Of a stretch of 38,645 nt of DNA, positions 1-8,031 are shown one piece after another. Within the stretch, counting starts at the first letter, position 1. Each line of letters opens with the position of its first letter. Origin of the DNA: Sulfurimonas sp. (lineage in GTDB: Bacteria > Campylobacterota > Campylobacteria > Campylobacterales > Sulfurimonadaceae); the NCBI RefSeq assembly GCF_027056685.1, contig NZ_JALUKE010000058.1:1-38645 (forward strand), read 5' to 3'. The translations under genes and the position numbers were made by a program. The notes below the pieces were generated by a model. It had not been told where the DNA came from. It saw only the letters and a program-made list of their open reading frames with translations, and searched no databases.

Positions 1-172
1 GAATTAAAATTAAATAAGTTATATCTACGCTCATAGCTCCCAAACCAATAGCTACTGCTTTTTTATAATTTTTTAAAGCTTCGTTCATTATAAGTAGATT
101 TATGGGACCTAATGGAAGTGCCGATCCTAGACCCAAGATAAATTTTGCAATATATACTGATAAAATAGACAT
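1..172 (-). CDS. LysE/RhtB-type exporter, N-terminal part only
   Basis: The gene runs off the left edge of the window, so only the first 57 codons are visible; it is absent from the ORF track because it is short. The translation begins MSILSVYIAKFILGLG and then contains the stretch SALPLGPINLLIMNEALKN, which matches the N-terminal Gly-x-Pro-x-Gly-Pro region of LysE/RhtB amino-acid exporters, inner-membrane proteins that export amino acids or related metabolites. The start ATG lies behind a weak purine stretch (AAATAAG). A frameshifted mini-ORF on the same strand lies upstream. The family assignment rests on one conserved N-terminal segment, and the substrate cannot be read. Confidence 0.6.
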   Translation of the reverse strand, partial: MSILSVYIAKFILGLGSALPLGPINLLIMNEALKNYKKAVAIGLGAMSVDITYLILI

Positions 173-230
173 ACTTATTTGAGTATTTTTTGTAATTTTA
201 ATTTCACGCTGGTATCTTAAATAATTTTGT

Positions 231-322
231 TTATGTAAGTGGGTAAATAAAATATAAAGCTAAAATTACCAAGAAGAAGAAAATAGAAGGGTGACACTAA
301 TAATTGTTTCGTTGATTTTCAT
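231..322 (-). pseudogene. Small membrane peptide gene, apparently frameshifted
   Basis: An ATG at 322 follows a perfect AGGAGG four bases upstream. As read it encodes only 18 residues (MKINETIISVTLLFSSSW, stop at 266-268). Adding one T to the short T run in the middle gives a 30-residue product whose second half is LVILALYFIYPLT, a clean single transmembrane helix ending at a TAA at 231-233. A strong ribosome site followed by a hydrophobic frame broken by one base suggests a recently broken or phase-variable gene, or a sequencing error. I do not recognise the family. It precedes the LysE-type gene on the same strand by about 60 bases. Confidence 0.3.
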
Positions 323-398
323 AATGCCTCCTGTATTTCGATTTGTAAGAATAGTACTGAAAAATAACTTAAACATCTATGAGTTGTTAAGTATTTGA

Positions 399-404
399 TA
401 CAAT
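399..404 (+). promoter_or_regulatory. Probable -10 box of the 431-1789 operon
   Basis: TACAAT sits 26 bases upstream of the 431 start codon and is followed by a GAGGTG ribosome binding site. No convincing -35 element is visible, as is usual for Campylobacterota vegetative promoters. Confidence 0.4.
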
Positions 405-430
405 GATGAAATAAATAATAGAGGTGAATA

Positions 431-646
431 ATGCGAGAATATTTAAAAAAGAAGATTATTGAAGTATGTGATGAAAAGATAGAAGCCAAAGGCTCAAATG
501 TGGGTTTGTCTTTTTATGCTTTTTTCGCAAATAAAAATGATAATCCGAAACTACTTATGGAAGCTGCAACTTGGTGGATAGAGACCCATGAATTTGACCA
601 TTTTGAAAAAGCTTTGAAAATTAAAAGGATAATACAAAATGGCTAA
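431..646 (+). CDS. Small conserved protein, DUF6500-like
   Basis: The 71-residue soluble protein has a recognisable composition: a basic N-terminal helix (MREYLKKKIIEVCDEKI), a central GLSFYAFFANKN segment and a conserved-looking MEAATWWIETH motif. From memory this resembles the DUF6500 family of small uncharacterised proteins; I could not search to confirm. There is no signal peptide or membrane segment. The start has a GAGGTG ribosome site. Its stop overlaps the next gene (thioesterase) by 8 bases, so the two are probably translationally coupled. The function is unknown. Confidence 0.7.
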   Translation: MREYLKKKIIEVCDEKIEAKGSNVGLSFYAFFANKNDNPKLLMEAATWWIETHEFDHFEKALKIKRIIQNG

Positions 647-1076
647 ATCACTAGATATAAAAGAGCTTTTTAGGACTGTCTTAGGTGATGACTTTCATGA
701 GTATGAACTTCCACCTCCATGTTTTACAATTATGCAGTGTGAGATTGTCGCATTTGATAAAGAAAAAGCAACACTTACTACAAAAATACCTGTTTTAAAA
801 GAGTGGCTCAATCCATACTCTACTATGCAAGGTGGTATGATAATCGCAGCTATGGATAATGCTCTGGGTCCTTTGAGTTTGTTAGTCGCACCTAAAAATA
901 TGACGAGAAGTATAGAGTCTAAACTCATAAAAGCAATAACCATGAATGTGAAGTATATTTATGTAACTGCATCACTCTATGAAGTAAAAAAAAGAAGACT
1001 TATTTTTGATGTCGTTGTAAAAGATAAGGAAGATAATCTTTATTCAACTGCCCGGGTGACAAATTTTATTTTATAA
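639..1076 (+). CDS. PaaI/4HBT-type hotdog thioesterase
   Basis: The protein has 145 residues, the usual size of a single hotdog domain. The segment TMQGGMIIAAMDNALGPLS around residues 62-80 matches the PaaI/4HBT active-site helix, in which the glycine-rich turn (normally HGG, here QGG) begins the central helix and an acidic residue (here D) supplies the catalytic carboxylate. Such enzymes hydrolyse acyl-CoA thioesters in the cytoplasm; the acyl group here cannot be deduced. It starts inside the end of the preceding small gene (ATGGCTAA overlap) and lies 26 bases before a methyltransferase-like gene, which suggests one transcript. Confidence 0.7.
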   Translation: MAKSLDIKELFRTVLGDDFHEYELPPPCFTIMQCEIVAFDKEKATLTTKIPVLKEWLNPYSTMQGGMIIAAMDNALGPLSLLVAPKNMTRSIESKLIKAITMNVKYIYVTASLYEVKKRRLIFDVVVKDKEDNLYSTARVTNFIL

Positions 1077-1102
1077 ATGTTATAAATATTTTAAGGAAAA
1101 AA

Positions 1103-1789
1103 ATGCAACTTAAAAATGTAGTTCCATGGGGAAGAAATCTACAAGAGTACAAAGAAATGGGACTCTTTAGCGATGCAGATAGAGATAAAAAGATACTTGG
1201 ATGCGGTGATGGGCCAGCGAGTGTAAACAAAGAACTCACAGAAATTGGTGTTAATATTACATCTATTGATCCAATTTATCAGTTTACTAAAGAACAAATT
1301 GAACAGCGGGTGCAAGAGAGTGCGCAAGTAGTATCTGTGCAGTTAAGAAAAAACAGAGATGATTTTGTATGGAAAAATATTTCTGATGTTGAAACACTTA
1401 TACAACTGCGTTTAGAAGCTATGGATAATTTTTTACAAGATTACAAAAATGGCAAAAAGCAAGAACGATATCAATACCAAGAACTTCCAAAGTTAAATTT
1501 TAAAGACAAAGAATTTGATCTTACTTGGAGCTCTCACTTTCTGTTTTTATACAGTGAACATTTTGATGAAGAGTTTCATAAGAAGGCTATTGTGGAAATG
1601 CTTCGTGTATCAAAAGAGGTGCGAATATTTCCATTACTTGACTTAAAAAATAAAAAATCTAAACATTTAACTAGTGTTTTGAAATACTTAGAAGAAAATG
1701 ATTATACTTATGAGATAGTAAAAAGTGAATATGAGTTTCAAAAGGGAGCTTTTGAAATGCTCAAAATAGTTAAAGATAGTCTCACTTAA
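1103..1789 (+). CDS. Class I SAM-dependent methyltransferase-like protein
   Basis: The 228-residue protein has a Rossmann-type methyltransferase signature: KILGCGDGPASVNKEL (residues about 29-44) is a glycine-rich motif I, followed by NITSIDPIY with the acidic residue expected to hold the ribose of S-adenosylmethionine, and then FDLTWSSHFLFLY, which resembles motif IV. The middle (residues about 60-125) is helical and charged. The acceptor substrate is unknown. The start is preceded by AAGGAAAAAA. It is the last gene of the forward operon, and its stop codon lies inside the loop of a bidirectional terminator shared with metE. Confidence 0.65.
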   Translation: MQLKNVVPWGRNLQEYKEMGLFSDADRDKKILGCGDGPASVNKELTEIGVNITSIDPIYQFTKEQIEQRVQESAQVVSVQLRKNRDDFVWKNISDVETLIQLRLEAMDNFLQDYKNGKKQERYQYQELPKLNFKDKEFDLTWSSHFLFLYSEHFDEEFHKKAIVEMLRVSKEVRIFPLLDLKNKKSKHLTSVLKYLEENDYTYEIVKSEYEFQKGAFEMLKIVKDSLT

Positions 1790-1805
1790 AGTAAAACTAT
1801 CTTTA
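1771..1805. terminator. Bidirectional terminator between the methyltransferase gene and metE
   Basis: A perfect 10-bp inverted repeat (TAAAGATAGT / ACTATCTTTA) with a 15-base loop overlaps the methyltransferase stop codon and is followed by a T-rich stretch. It lies exactly between two convergent genes, so it can serve both. Confidence 0.6.
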
Positions 1806-1817
1806 GTTTATAGCAGC

Positions 1818-4094
1818 TTAAACAAGCTCCTCACGCACGATTTTCACTGCTTCAACCATATTCTTCAAACTCGGTTTTACCTCTTCCCATTTACGTGTTT
1901 TGAGCCCACAGTCTGGGTTTATCCAAAGCTGCTCTTTTGGAAGTACTTCTAAGAGGGAGTGAATTTGCTTGACGATTTCCTCAACCGATGGAATTCTAGG
2001 GCTGTGAATATCATAAACTCCTGGTCCTACCTCTTGTTTGTAACCGACTTTAGCAAATATCTTTAAGAGCTCATTGCCGCTTCTTGCAGTCTCGATGGAG
2101 ATAACATCTGCATCCATCGCTTCAATGGTCGCTATGATGTCATTAAACTCACTGTAGCACATATGTGTATGAATCTGTGTCTCTTTTCTTGCAGAGCTTA
2201 CTGAGAGTTTGAAGTCTCTTACGGCAAAATCTTCATAGGCTTGCACTTTTGCCGCTCGTAAAGGATAGCCCTCCTTAAACGCAGCTTCATCTACCTGTAT
2301 CATTTTTATACCAGCGTTTTGTAAGTCATCGACTTCATCACAGATTGCAAGTGCTATCTGTTTACTGACATCTCCGCGAGCCATATCGTCGCGTACAAAA
2401 GACCAGTTTAAAATCGTGACGGGTCCAGTGAGCATTCCTTTCATGATTTTGTCTGTTTTGCTTTGTGCATAAGTAATCCAATCTACTGTCATAGGTTTTG
2501 GACGGCTAATATCACCATAGATAAATGGAGGTTTTACGCAACGGCTTCCATAACTTTGTACCCAGCCATTTTGACTGAAACCATAGCCCTGAAGTTGCTC
2601 TCCAAAGTATTCAACCATATCATTTCTTTCAGGCTCACCATGCACAAGCACTTCGATGCCGCACTTTTCTTGAAACGCAACACAATCATCGATGTAGTTC
2701 TTCATCTCCGTGATGTACGCTTCTTCTGAGATATTACCATTTTTAAACTCTCGTCTTGCATGTCTGACTTCCGGAGTCTGCGGAAAAGAGCCAATGGTAG
2801 TCGTTGCAAGCTCTTTATAGCCTAAAAGTTCTTTTTGAATTTTTATACGCTCTCCGTAAGCACCTTCGCGTTCTAGTTTTGTAATGCATTGCGTACGCTC
2901 TTGTACTTTTTTGTCATGAATAAGTGGTGAAGATTTTCTACTTGCATTTGCTGTTTGATTTGTTTCATAAAGTGCTTTTTCTTCTGCGTTTAAACTCTCT
3001 TGAGTATCAAAAAAGATCTTTGAAATAAGTGCTATTTCATCAAGTTTTTCTACAGCGTAACTAAGCCAATTTTTTATTTCGTTATTCATTTTCTCTTCGT
3101 ATTGAAGCGTAAATGGTACATGTAGAAGTGAAGAGGAAGAAGAGATCAAAATATTTTCTTTTTTAACACTTTTCGCAATCTTCTCTAATAGTGAAATTGT
3201 TGCGTTTATATTATTTTTCCAGATGTTTCTTCCATCGACTACACCGGCAATAAGCACTTTATTTGAAGCTGCTATCTCAGTGAGACTCTCAAAGTTCTTT
3301 TCGCCATGTACAAAATCAAGTCCAAGCGCCCAAACAGGAGTATTTAGAAGAATTTTTGTTGCTTCGTTGGAGTGCTCAAAATATGTTAGAACAGCTATTT
3401 TAATATTAGATGATATTAGAGCTAATTTGTCGTAAGTTGGTTTAATAAGACTCAATACTTTTGGCTCTAAATCTTTTACAAATATTGGTTCATCTATTTG
3501 GACTGTTACCATGTCGTCTAGTTGTGCAATCTCAGTTAGTAGTGCTTCATATACAGGAAGAATTTTAGAGTAGAGTTCAAAGACATCTCCTCTGTCCACT
3601 CTTTTTGAGAGTGCTAAGAAAGTGATAGGACCGATGATATTTATTTTTGTTTTAACACCATGTGCTTTTGCCTCTTTATACTCAGCGACAATCTTCGCTG
3701 CGTTTAGAGTATAATTGTCTGTTAAAGAGAGTTCAGGAACAATGTAATGGTAGTTGGTATTAAACCATTTTGTCATCTCCATGGCCACCGCATTTTGATT
3801 TCCTCGTGCCATTGCAAAGTAAAGCTCTTCGCCTTGAAGATCTTGGAATCTTTTTGGAACTGCTCCAAGTGTGATAGCCATATCGAGCATATTGTCATAG
3901 AGTGAAAAATCATTTGAGCTTACATACTCAATACCTGCATCTTTTTGATAGTTCCAGTGGCGATGTTTCAGTTCACTTGCTACTTTTTCTACTTCGTTAA
4001 AATCACTTTTTTTTGCCCAGTAACTCTCTAATGCTTTTTTAAGCTCTCTTTGTTCTCCAATTCTTGGAAATCCTATTACATAATTTTTTGACAT
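1818..4094 (-). CDS. metE: Cobalamin-independent methionine synthase
   Basis: MetE transfers the methyl group of 5-methyltetrahydropteroyl-glutamate to homocysteine, the last step of methionine synthesis, without vitamin B12. The 758-residue length is typical. The N-terminal half begins VIGFPRIGEQRELKKALE as in MetE. The C-terminal barrel contains TTIGSFPQTPEVR, the VLVHGEPERNDMVEYF motif with zinc and substrate residues, IQVDEAAFKEG and WINPDCGLKTR, which supplies the last zinc cysteine. The start follows AAAGGA. A 312-base leader upstream holds a small ORF, a long hairpin and a short palindrome, listed separately. The gene is convergent with the methyltransferase operon. Confidence 0.97.
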   Translation of the reverse strand: MSKNYVIGFPRIGEQRELKKALESYWAKKSDFNEVEKVASELKHRHWNYQKDAGIEYVSSNDFSLYDNMLDMAITLGAVPKRFQDLQGEELYFAMARGNQNAVAMEMTKWFNTNYHYIVPELSLTDNYTLNAAKIVAEYKEAKAHGVKTKINIIGPITFLALSKRVDRGDVFELYSKILPVYEALLTEIAQLDDMVTVQIDEPIFVKDLEPKVLSLIKPTYDKLALISSNIKIAVLTYFEHSNEATKILLNTPVWALGLDFVHGEKNFESLTEIAASNKVLIAGVVDGRNIWKNNINATISLLEKIAKSVKKENILISSSSSLLHVPFTLQYEEKMNNEIKNWLSYAVEKLDEIALISKIFFDTQESLNAEEKALYETNQTANASRKSSPLIHDKKVQERTQCITKLEREGAYGERIKIQKELLGYKELATTTIGSFPQTPEVRHARREFKNGNISEEAYITEMKNYIDDCVAFQEKCGIEVLVHGEPERNDMVEYFGEQLQGYGFSQNGWVQSYGSRCVKPPFIYGDISRPKPMTVDWITYAQSKTDKIMKGMLTGPVTILNWSFVRDDMARGDVSKQIALAICDEVDDLQNAGIKMIQVDEAAFKEGYPLRAAKVQAYEDFAVRDFKLSVSSARKETQIHTHMCYSEFNDIIATIEAMDADVISIETARSGNELLKIFAKVGYKQEVGPGVYDIHSPRIPSVEEIVKQIHSLLEVLPKEQLWINPDCGLKTRKWEEVKPSLKNMVEAVKIVREELV

Positions 4095-4113
4095 TACAAT
4101 ATCCTTTGTTTTT

Positions 4114-4127
4114 CGTCAGTTATGACG
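4114..4127 (-). promoter_or_regulatory. Short perfect palindrome just upstream of the metE ribosome site
   Basis: CGTCAGTTATGACG is a perfect 5-bp dyad with a 4-base spacer lying 20-33 bases before the metE start. It could be a repressor operator or, in the mRNA, a small hairpin next to the AAAGGA ribosome site. No regulator can be assigned. Confidence 0.35.
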
Positions 4128-4166
4128 GTAAATTTGTGTTTTATTTTTTTATGATTAGTGTGTTGA

Positions 4167-4367
4167 TTAAAGGGATATTGAAAGAGGAGGGTGGACACCA
4201 CTACGACGAAATGCAAAACATACTGTATAAAATGGGCATCTCGGAATGTAGTGGTTGAGTAAAATCATAAGTTTTGATTTTAAGGTAAAAAAGAGATGAC
4301 AATGACATGGTTTTGAGTTTGTCAGCAGTGCAAGTGCTGTTGCAGCAAAAAGTTCTTTTAATGCCAT
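4167..4367 (-). CDS. Possible 66-residue leader or small protein upstream of metE
   Basis: The ORF starts at an ATG preceded by a strong AAAAGGAGAGAG site and a TATAAT box, and ends 73 bases before metE on the same strand. The product begins MALKELFAATALALL and is then rich in Cys, His and Phe (KPCHCHLFF); it matches no family I know. The 3' half of the ORF coincides with the hairpin at 4197-4255. It may be a genuine small gene, a leader peptide whose translation affects metE, or a chance frame over a structured leader, so the product is uncertain. The rest of the 312-base gap between pepA and metE holds only the promoter, hairpin and palindrome listed here. Confidence 0.3.
   Translation of the reverse strand: MALKELFAATALALLTNSKPCHCHLFFTLKSKLMILLNHYIPRCPFYTVCFAFRRSGVHPPLSISL
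4197..4255 (-). promoter_or_regulatory. Long imperfect hairpin in the metE leader
   Basis: On the metE-sense strand two nested 8-bp helices can form: an outer ACCACTAC/GTAGTGGT and an inner CGAGATGC/GCATTTCG, separated by a 4x2 internal loop and closed by a 21-base loop. The inner helix is fully paired only in the metE-sense RNA, where the odd position is a G-U pair; on the other strand it would be an A-C mismatch. It lies about 100 bases before the metE start and downstream of a TATAAT box. I do not see the B12-box of a cobalamin riboswitch or a known SAM riboswitch core. Confidence 0.4.
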
Positions 4368-4395
4368 ATCTCTCTCCTTTTAAAAATTTTTCGTA

Positions 4396-4401
4396 ATTAT
4401 A
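4396..4401 (-). promoter_or_regulatory. Probable -10 box for the metE leader transcript
   Basis: TATAAT in the context GATATAATTACG on the metE strand, 29 bases before the small leader ORF start and immediately after the pepA stop. It would give a metE mRNA with a leader of about 295 bases. Confidence 0.5.
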
Positions 4402-4407
4402 TCACAA

Positions 4408-5817
4408 TTATTTGAGTGATTTTAAAAACTGTGTCATAAAACGCACACCTGCACCTGTTGCACCGTGGACATTTACATCCCATGGGCTTTCAGTATAAGC
4501 ACTTCCTGCTATGTCAAAGTGTAACCATTTCTCTTTATTTTCATCTTTTATGAAGTTGTCCAAGAAAAGTCCCGCAGTAATCGCTCCACCATAAGGTTTG
4601 TTAGAGATATTACAGATGTCTGCAATTTCACTTTTAAGCTGTTTTTTGAGGTGTTTGTTAAATGGCAGGCTCGCTGTAAGCTCTCCTGCTGCTCCTGCTG
4701 CTTTACTTAAGTTATGACGGAGTCTGTTTGAGTGTCCCATTACACCTGTTGTGTACTGACCAAGTGCTACCATACAAGCACCTGTAAGTGTTGCAAAATC
4801 AAAAAGATAGTCGGGTTCTTTTACCTTATCTTGTGCATAATCAAGCACATCAGCAAGTACCAAACGACCTTCTGCATCAGTGTTGCGTACTTCAATAGTG
4901 TCACCTTTGCGAGATACAAGCACATCATCAGGTTTGTAAGCATCACCGCCTATCATATTTTCAACTGCTCCAACAAAAGCATGAACCTCAATGTCGAGTT
5001 TAAGTTCACTTACTGCTTTTATGATGCCAAGAACAGCACATGCTCCAGCTTTGTCCATCTTCATAGTTACCATTGAAGCAGCAGGTTTGAGGCTGAGTCC
5101 GCCGCTATCGTAAGTAAGTCCTTTTCCTATAAGTGCTATTCGTTTTTTTGCATTTTGTGGTTTGTATGCAATGTGAATAAGTTTACTTTCGTGGCGTGAA
5201 GCACGACCGACTGCAAGTATTGCTCCACATTTTTCTTTTTTGAGTGCTTTTTCATCAAGAATGTTACACTCTAACTTATTGTCGCGTGCAAGTTTTTTCG
5301 CAAGTTTTGCAAGTGTTTCTGGGTGCATATCATCAGGAGCTGTATTTACTATGTCACGAGTAAAGCATGTTGCTTCAGCAATAACTATCGTCTCTTCAAA
5401 AAGAGCACCTAATTCTTTTACATCATCACAAGAGAGATAGATTTTTTTGATTTTCATCTTTTTTGGATTTGATTTATAGGTATTAAATTCATATCCTCCA
5501 AGTATTAGTCCTTCTATGATTGGGCGTAAACTTGTTTTATCGACTGCTATAGAGAGTGTTTTATACTCAAAACCTTTGATGGCTTTTGCAACTGTTGCAG
5601 CTGCTGTACGAATATTTTCGTCAGAATGCTCTTCAAGACCACAAAAGAGAAGTGATTTTCCATGCATTGGACAGAGTGTGTCTTGCTCTGCTTTAAATCC
5701 TGCTTTATCTAAAGTTCTTTTAAATTTTGCTTTTGTTAGTCTTTGGGGCGTAATCAACTTTAAAGTAAGGTTCTTTTTATCGTTAATCGACTCTTTATTG
5801 ATAAGTTCTATTTTCAT
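4408..5817 (-). CDS. pepA: Leucyl aminopeptidase, M17 family
   Basis: M17 aminopeptidases remove N-terminal residues from peptides in the cytoplasm using two metal ions. The 469-residue length fits. The metal and catalytic motifs are all visible: GKGLTYDSGGLSLKP (lysine and aspartate ligands), MKMDKAGA (aspartate ligand) and the diagnostic NTDAEGRLVLAD (aspartate and glutamate ligands and the catalytic arginine). The N-terminal 150 residues form the less conserved M17_N domain. The start is MKIELINK. It is followed on the same strand by the promoter and leader of metE. It is divergent from the receiver/GGDEF gene. Confidence 0.95.
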   Translation of the reverse strand: MKIELINKESINDKKNLTLKLITPQRLTKAKFKRTLDKAGFKAEQDTLCPMHGKSLLFCGLEEHSDENIRTAAATVAKAIKGFEYKTLSIAVDKTSLRPIIEGLILGGYEFNTYKSNPKKMKIKKIYLSCDDVKELGALFEETIVIAEATCFTRDIVNTAPDDMHPETLAKLAKKLARDNKLECNILDEKALKKEKCGAILAVGRASRHESKLIHIAYKPQNAKKRIALIGKGLTYDSGGLSLKPAASMVTMKMDKAGACAVLGIIKAVSELKLDIEVHAFVGAVENMIGGDAYKPDDVLVSRKGDTIEVRNTDAEGRLVLADVLDYAQDKVKEPDYLFDFATLTGACMVALGQYTTGVMGHSNRLRHNLSKAAGAAGELTASLPFNKHLKKQLKSEIADICNISNKPYGGAITAGLFLDNFIKDENKEKWLHFDIAGSAYTESPWDVNVHGATGAGVRFMTQFLKSLK

Positions 5818-5919
5818 TATTGTTCCATTTAGTAATTTCTTTTGTGTATATTAGCAAAATATTAGAAACAATTCCTCTTTTATAAGAAGAAAAAAATATT
5901 TTATGATAGAATCAAATTT

Positions 5920-6822
5920 ATGATGAATAAACGAATTTTAATAATAGAACTGAATCAAAAAAATTTTAATGTTTTAGAAGAACTTTTTGCAAAGGAAGGG
6001 TATAAATCACATGCTGTTATTGATGCAGAAAGTTTTAACAATCTCACTCTAAAGAGTGAAGATTTATCACTTATAATCGTTAATGCTCATGTGGAGTATG
6101 CGACAGTACAAGAGATAGTTAAACGCGCACAGATAAATACTACACTACATGTGCCTGTCATTTATATTGATAGTGCAAAAGAACATGATAGTAAAAGGCT
6201 AATTGAGGGCTTTAAAGCCGGTATAAATGATTACATCAAAAAACCTTTTAATTCTCAGGAAATTATAGCAAGAGTAAAATACCACAGTGAAGAGTTTTCC
6301 AGACTATATGAATATAAAATTCGTGTGGATAAACTTGGAAATTTAGCAACCATAGATCAGCTCTCAAAAACAACTTCGAAGATGCAAATGCAAGCTGTAT
6401 TGAAACATCAAATAAATTACTGTAAACGCTATACAACAAAAGCTACTGTAATGTATTTACGCTTGCTTAGTATTGATAAGTTTATTGGAACTTTTGGTCT
6501 GCCGTCTGGGGAAAAAGTTATTTCAAAGTTTGCAAAAGAGTTAAAAGCTTCCATAAGAGATGCAGATATGATCTCCCGTTGGGGTGGGGCTGATTTTGTT
6601 ATTTTATTACCAAATACAGCGGTAAAATCTGCTGAAGCTATTAGTAAAAAGTTAAAGGCGAAATTATCAAATATGACGATTATGAATGGTGCAAATCCTG
6701 AACTTGCTTTTGGTGTGAGTGAACTTCAAAATGATGATGACCCACAAGAAGTCATAGCTAGAGCACAGTATGCTCTTAGCGAAGCGAAAAAACAAACATA
6801 TGGGAAAATTGCTATAGCTTAA
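5920..6822 (+). CDS. Degenerate receiver plus degenerate GGDEF protein
   Basis: The 300-residue protein has an N-terminal CheY-like fold (about 1-125; the conserved lysine is in NDYIKKPF) and a C-terminal GGDEF fold (about 140-300). The usual phosphoacceptor aspartate is replaced by Asn (LIIVNAHVEY), and the acidic pocket is reduced to IIELNQ. The GGDEF signature reads GGADF, which should weaken or abolish diguanylate cyclase activity. The RxxD inhibitory-site motif (RDAD), five residues before GGADF, is intact, so the protein could bind c-di-GMP rather than make it. ATG at 5920 or 5923 could be the start. It is a single gene, convergent with trpB with a 9-base gap. Confidence 0.85.
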   Translation: MMNKRILIIELNQKNFNVLEELFAKEGYKSHAVIDAESFNNLTLKSEDLSLIIVNAHVEYATVQEIVKRAQINTTLHVPVIYIDSAKEHDSKRLIEGFKAGINDYIKKPFNSQEIIARVKYHSEEFSRLYEYKIRVDKLGNLATIDQLSKTTSKMQMQAVLKHQINYCKRYTTKATVMYLRLLSIDKFIGTFGLPSGEKVISKFAKELKASIRDADMISRWGGADFVILLPNTAVKSAEAISKKLKAKLSNMTIMNGANPELAFGVSELQNDDDPQEVIARAQYALSEAKKQTYGKIAIA

Positions 6823-6831
6823 GCTTTACTT

Positions 6832-8031
6832 TTAATCAAAATGTAGTAAATCTTTTGCCTGTATCATATCTTTGTCACCGCGACCAGAGAGATTGACAAT
6901 GACAAGTTTGTCTTTTATATCTGGCAGTTTTTTTAAGTACGCTACAGCATGAGAACTCTCAAACGCAGGAATAATTCCCTCTTTTTGAGAGAGCCATACA
7001 AAGGCATCAAGCGCTTCTTGATCTGTGATGTTATCGTACATCACATTTTTATGGTCTTTGTGAAAAGCGTGTTCTGGTCCAATGCCTGGATAGTCAAGTC
7101 CTGCAGAGATAGAGTGTGCTTCTAAAATCTGTCCATCCTCATCTTGTAAAAGGTAAGACATTTGTCCATGAAGTACACCAGGACGCCCCTTTTCTAGCGA
7201 ACAACCATGTTTATTTGTTTCAATGCCAAGTCCACCTGCTTCTATTCCTATACATTGAACATCTTTATCTTCTAAAAAGTGTTGAAACATCCCAATGGCA
7301 TTACTTCCTCCACCAATACAAGCAATAATATAATCAGGAAGTTTTTGCTCTTTTTCAAGTATCTGTTGTCTCGCTTCCCAACCAATGATTGCTTGAAAAT
7401 CTCTTACCATCATAGGGTAGGGGTGTGGACCTGCAACAGTTCCAATGATGTAGAAAGTATCTCTTGCATTTGTGACCCAGTGACGAATGGCATCATTCAT
7501 AGCATCTTTAAGTGTTCTGCTTCCACTCTCAACGGAGTTTACTTTTGCTCCAAGAAGCTTCATTCGAAAGACATTTAACTCTTGACGCGCAACATCCTTT
7601 GCACCCATAAATATTTCACACTCTAAGCCTAAAAGTGCAGCGATAGTAGCCGTTGCTACGCCATGTTGTCCTGCCCCCGTTTCAGCTATGACTTTTTTAA
7701 AGCCAAGTCGTTTTGCCATAAGTCCCTGTGCTATAACATTGTTTACTTTATGTGCACCTGTATGGTTTAAATCTTCTCGTTTGAAGTAAACCTTTGCACC
7801 AAGTTCATTAGAGATATTTTCAGCATAAAAAAGTGGAGAAGGGCGCCCTACATAATCTTTAAGATAGTAATGCACTTCACTCCAAAAATCTTTATCAAAA
7901 CGGATTTTTTCATACTCTTCTTTAAGTTCTAATAGAGCTGGCATAAGTGTTTCAGGAACATAACGACCACCAAAAATTCCGAAATGTCCATTTTCATCGG
8001 GATCAAATTTTGATTTACTAGGAATATACAT
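6832..8031 (-). CDS. trpB: Tryptophan synthase beta chain
   Basis: TrpB joins indole and serine to make tryptophan, using pyridoxal phosphate. The 399-residue length is standard for the TrpB1 type that works with TrpA. The PLP lysine lies in [10 protein letters not shown], the phosphate-binding loop is [10 protein letters not shown], and [21 protein letters not shown] is the typical N-terminus. Its ATG shares one base with the apt stop (TAATG), so it is the last gene of the folD-lepB-apt operon and is translationally coupled to apt. No trpA or other trp gene is in the window, so the beta-chain gene is separated from the rest of the pathway. Confidence 0.97.
   Translation of the reverse strand: MYIPSKSKFDPDENGHFGIFGGRYVPETLMPALLELKEEYEKIRFDKDFWSEVHYYLKDYVGRPSPLFYAENISNELGAKVYFKREDLNHTGAHKVNNVIAQGLMAKRLGFKKVIAETGAGQHGVATATIAALLGLECEIFMGAKDVARQELNVFRMKLLGAKVNSVESGSRTLKDAMNDAIRHWVTNARDTFYIIGTVAGPHPYPMMVRDFQAIIGWEARQQILEKEQKLPDYIIACIGGGSNAIGMFQHFLEDKDVQCIGIEAGGLGIETNKHGCSLEKGRPGVLHGQMSYLLQDEDGQILEAHSISAGLDYPGIGPEHAFHKDHKNVMYDNITDQEALDAFVWLSQKEGIIPAFESSHAVAYLKKLPDIKDKLVIVNLSGRGDKDMIQAKDLLHFD

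Noticed and set aside
4197-4255. Cobalamin riboswitch upstream of metE
   Set aside because: I looked for the conserved B12-box and the usual purine-rich core on the metE strand and did not find them; only the helices are clear.
4064-4258. Forward ORF opposite the metE leader
   Set aside because: It starts inside metE on the other strand, has no ribosome site at its start and is low in complexity; the structured elements there fit the metE strand better.
4732-5076. 114-residue forward ORF within pepA
   Set aside because: Shadow frame of a well-conserved pepA sequence, rich in Cys, His and Tyr as expected from antisense codons.
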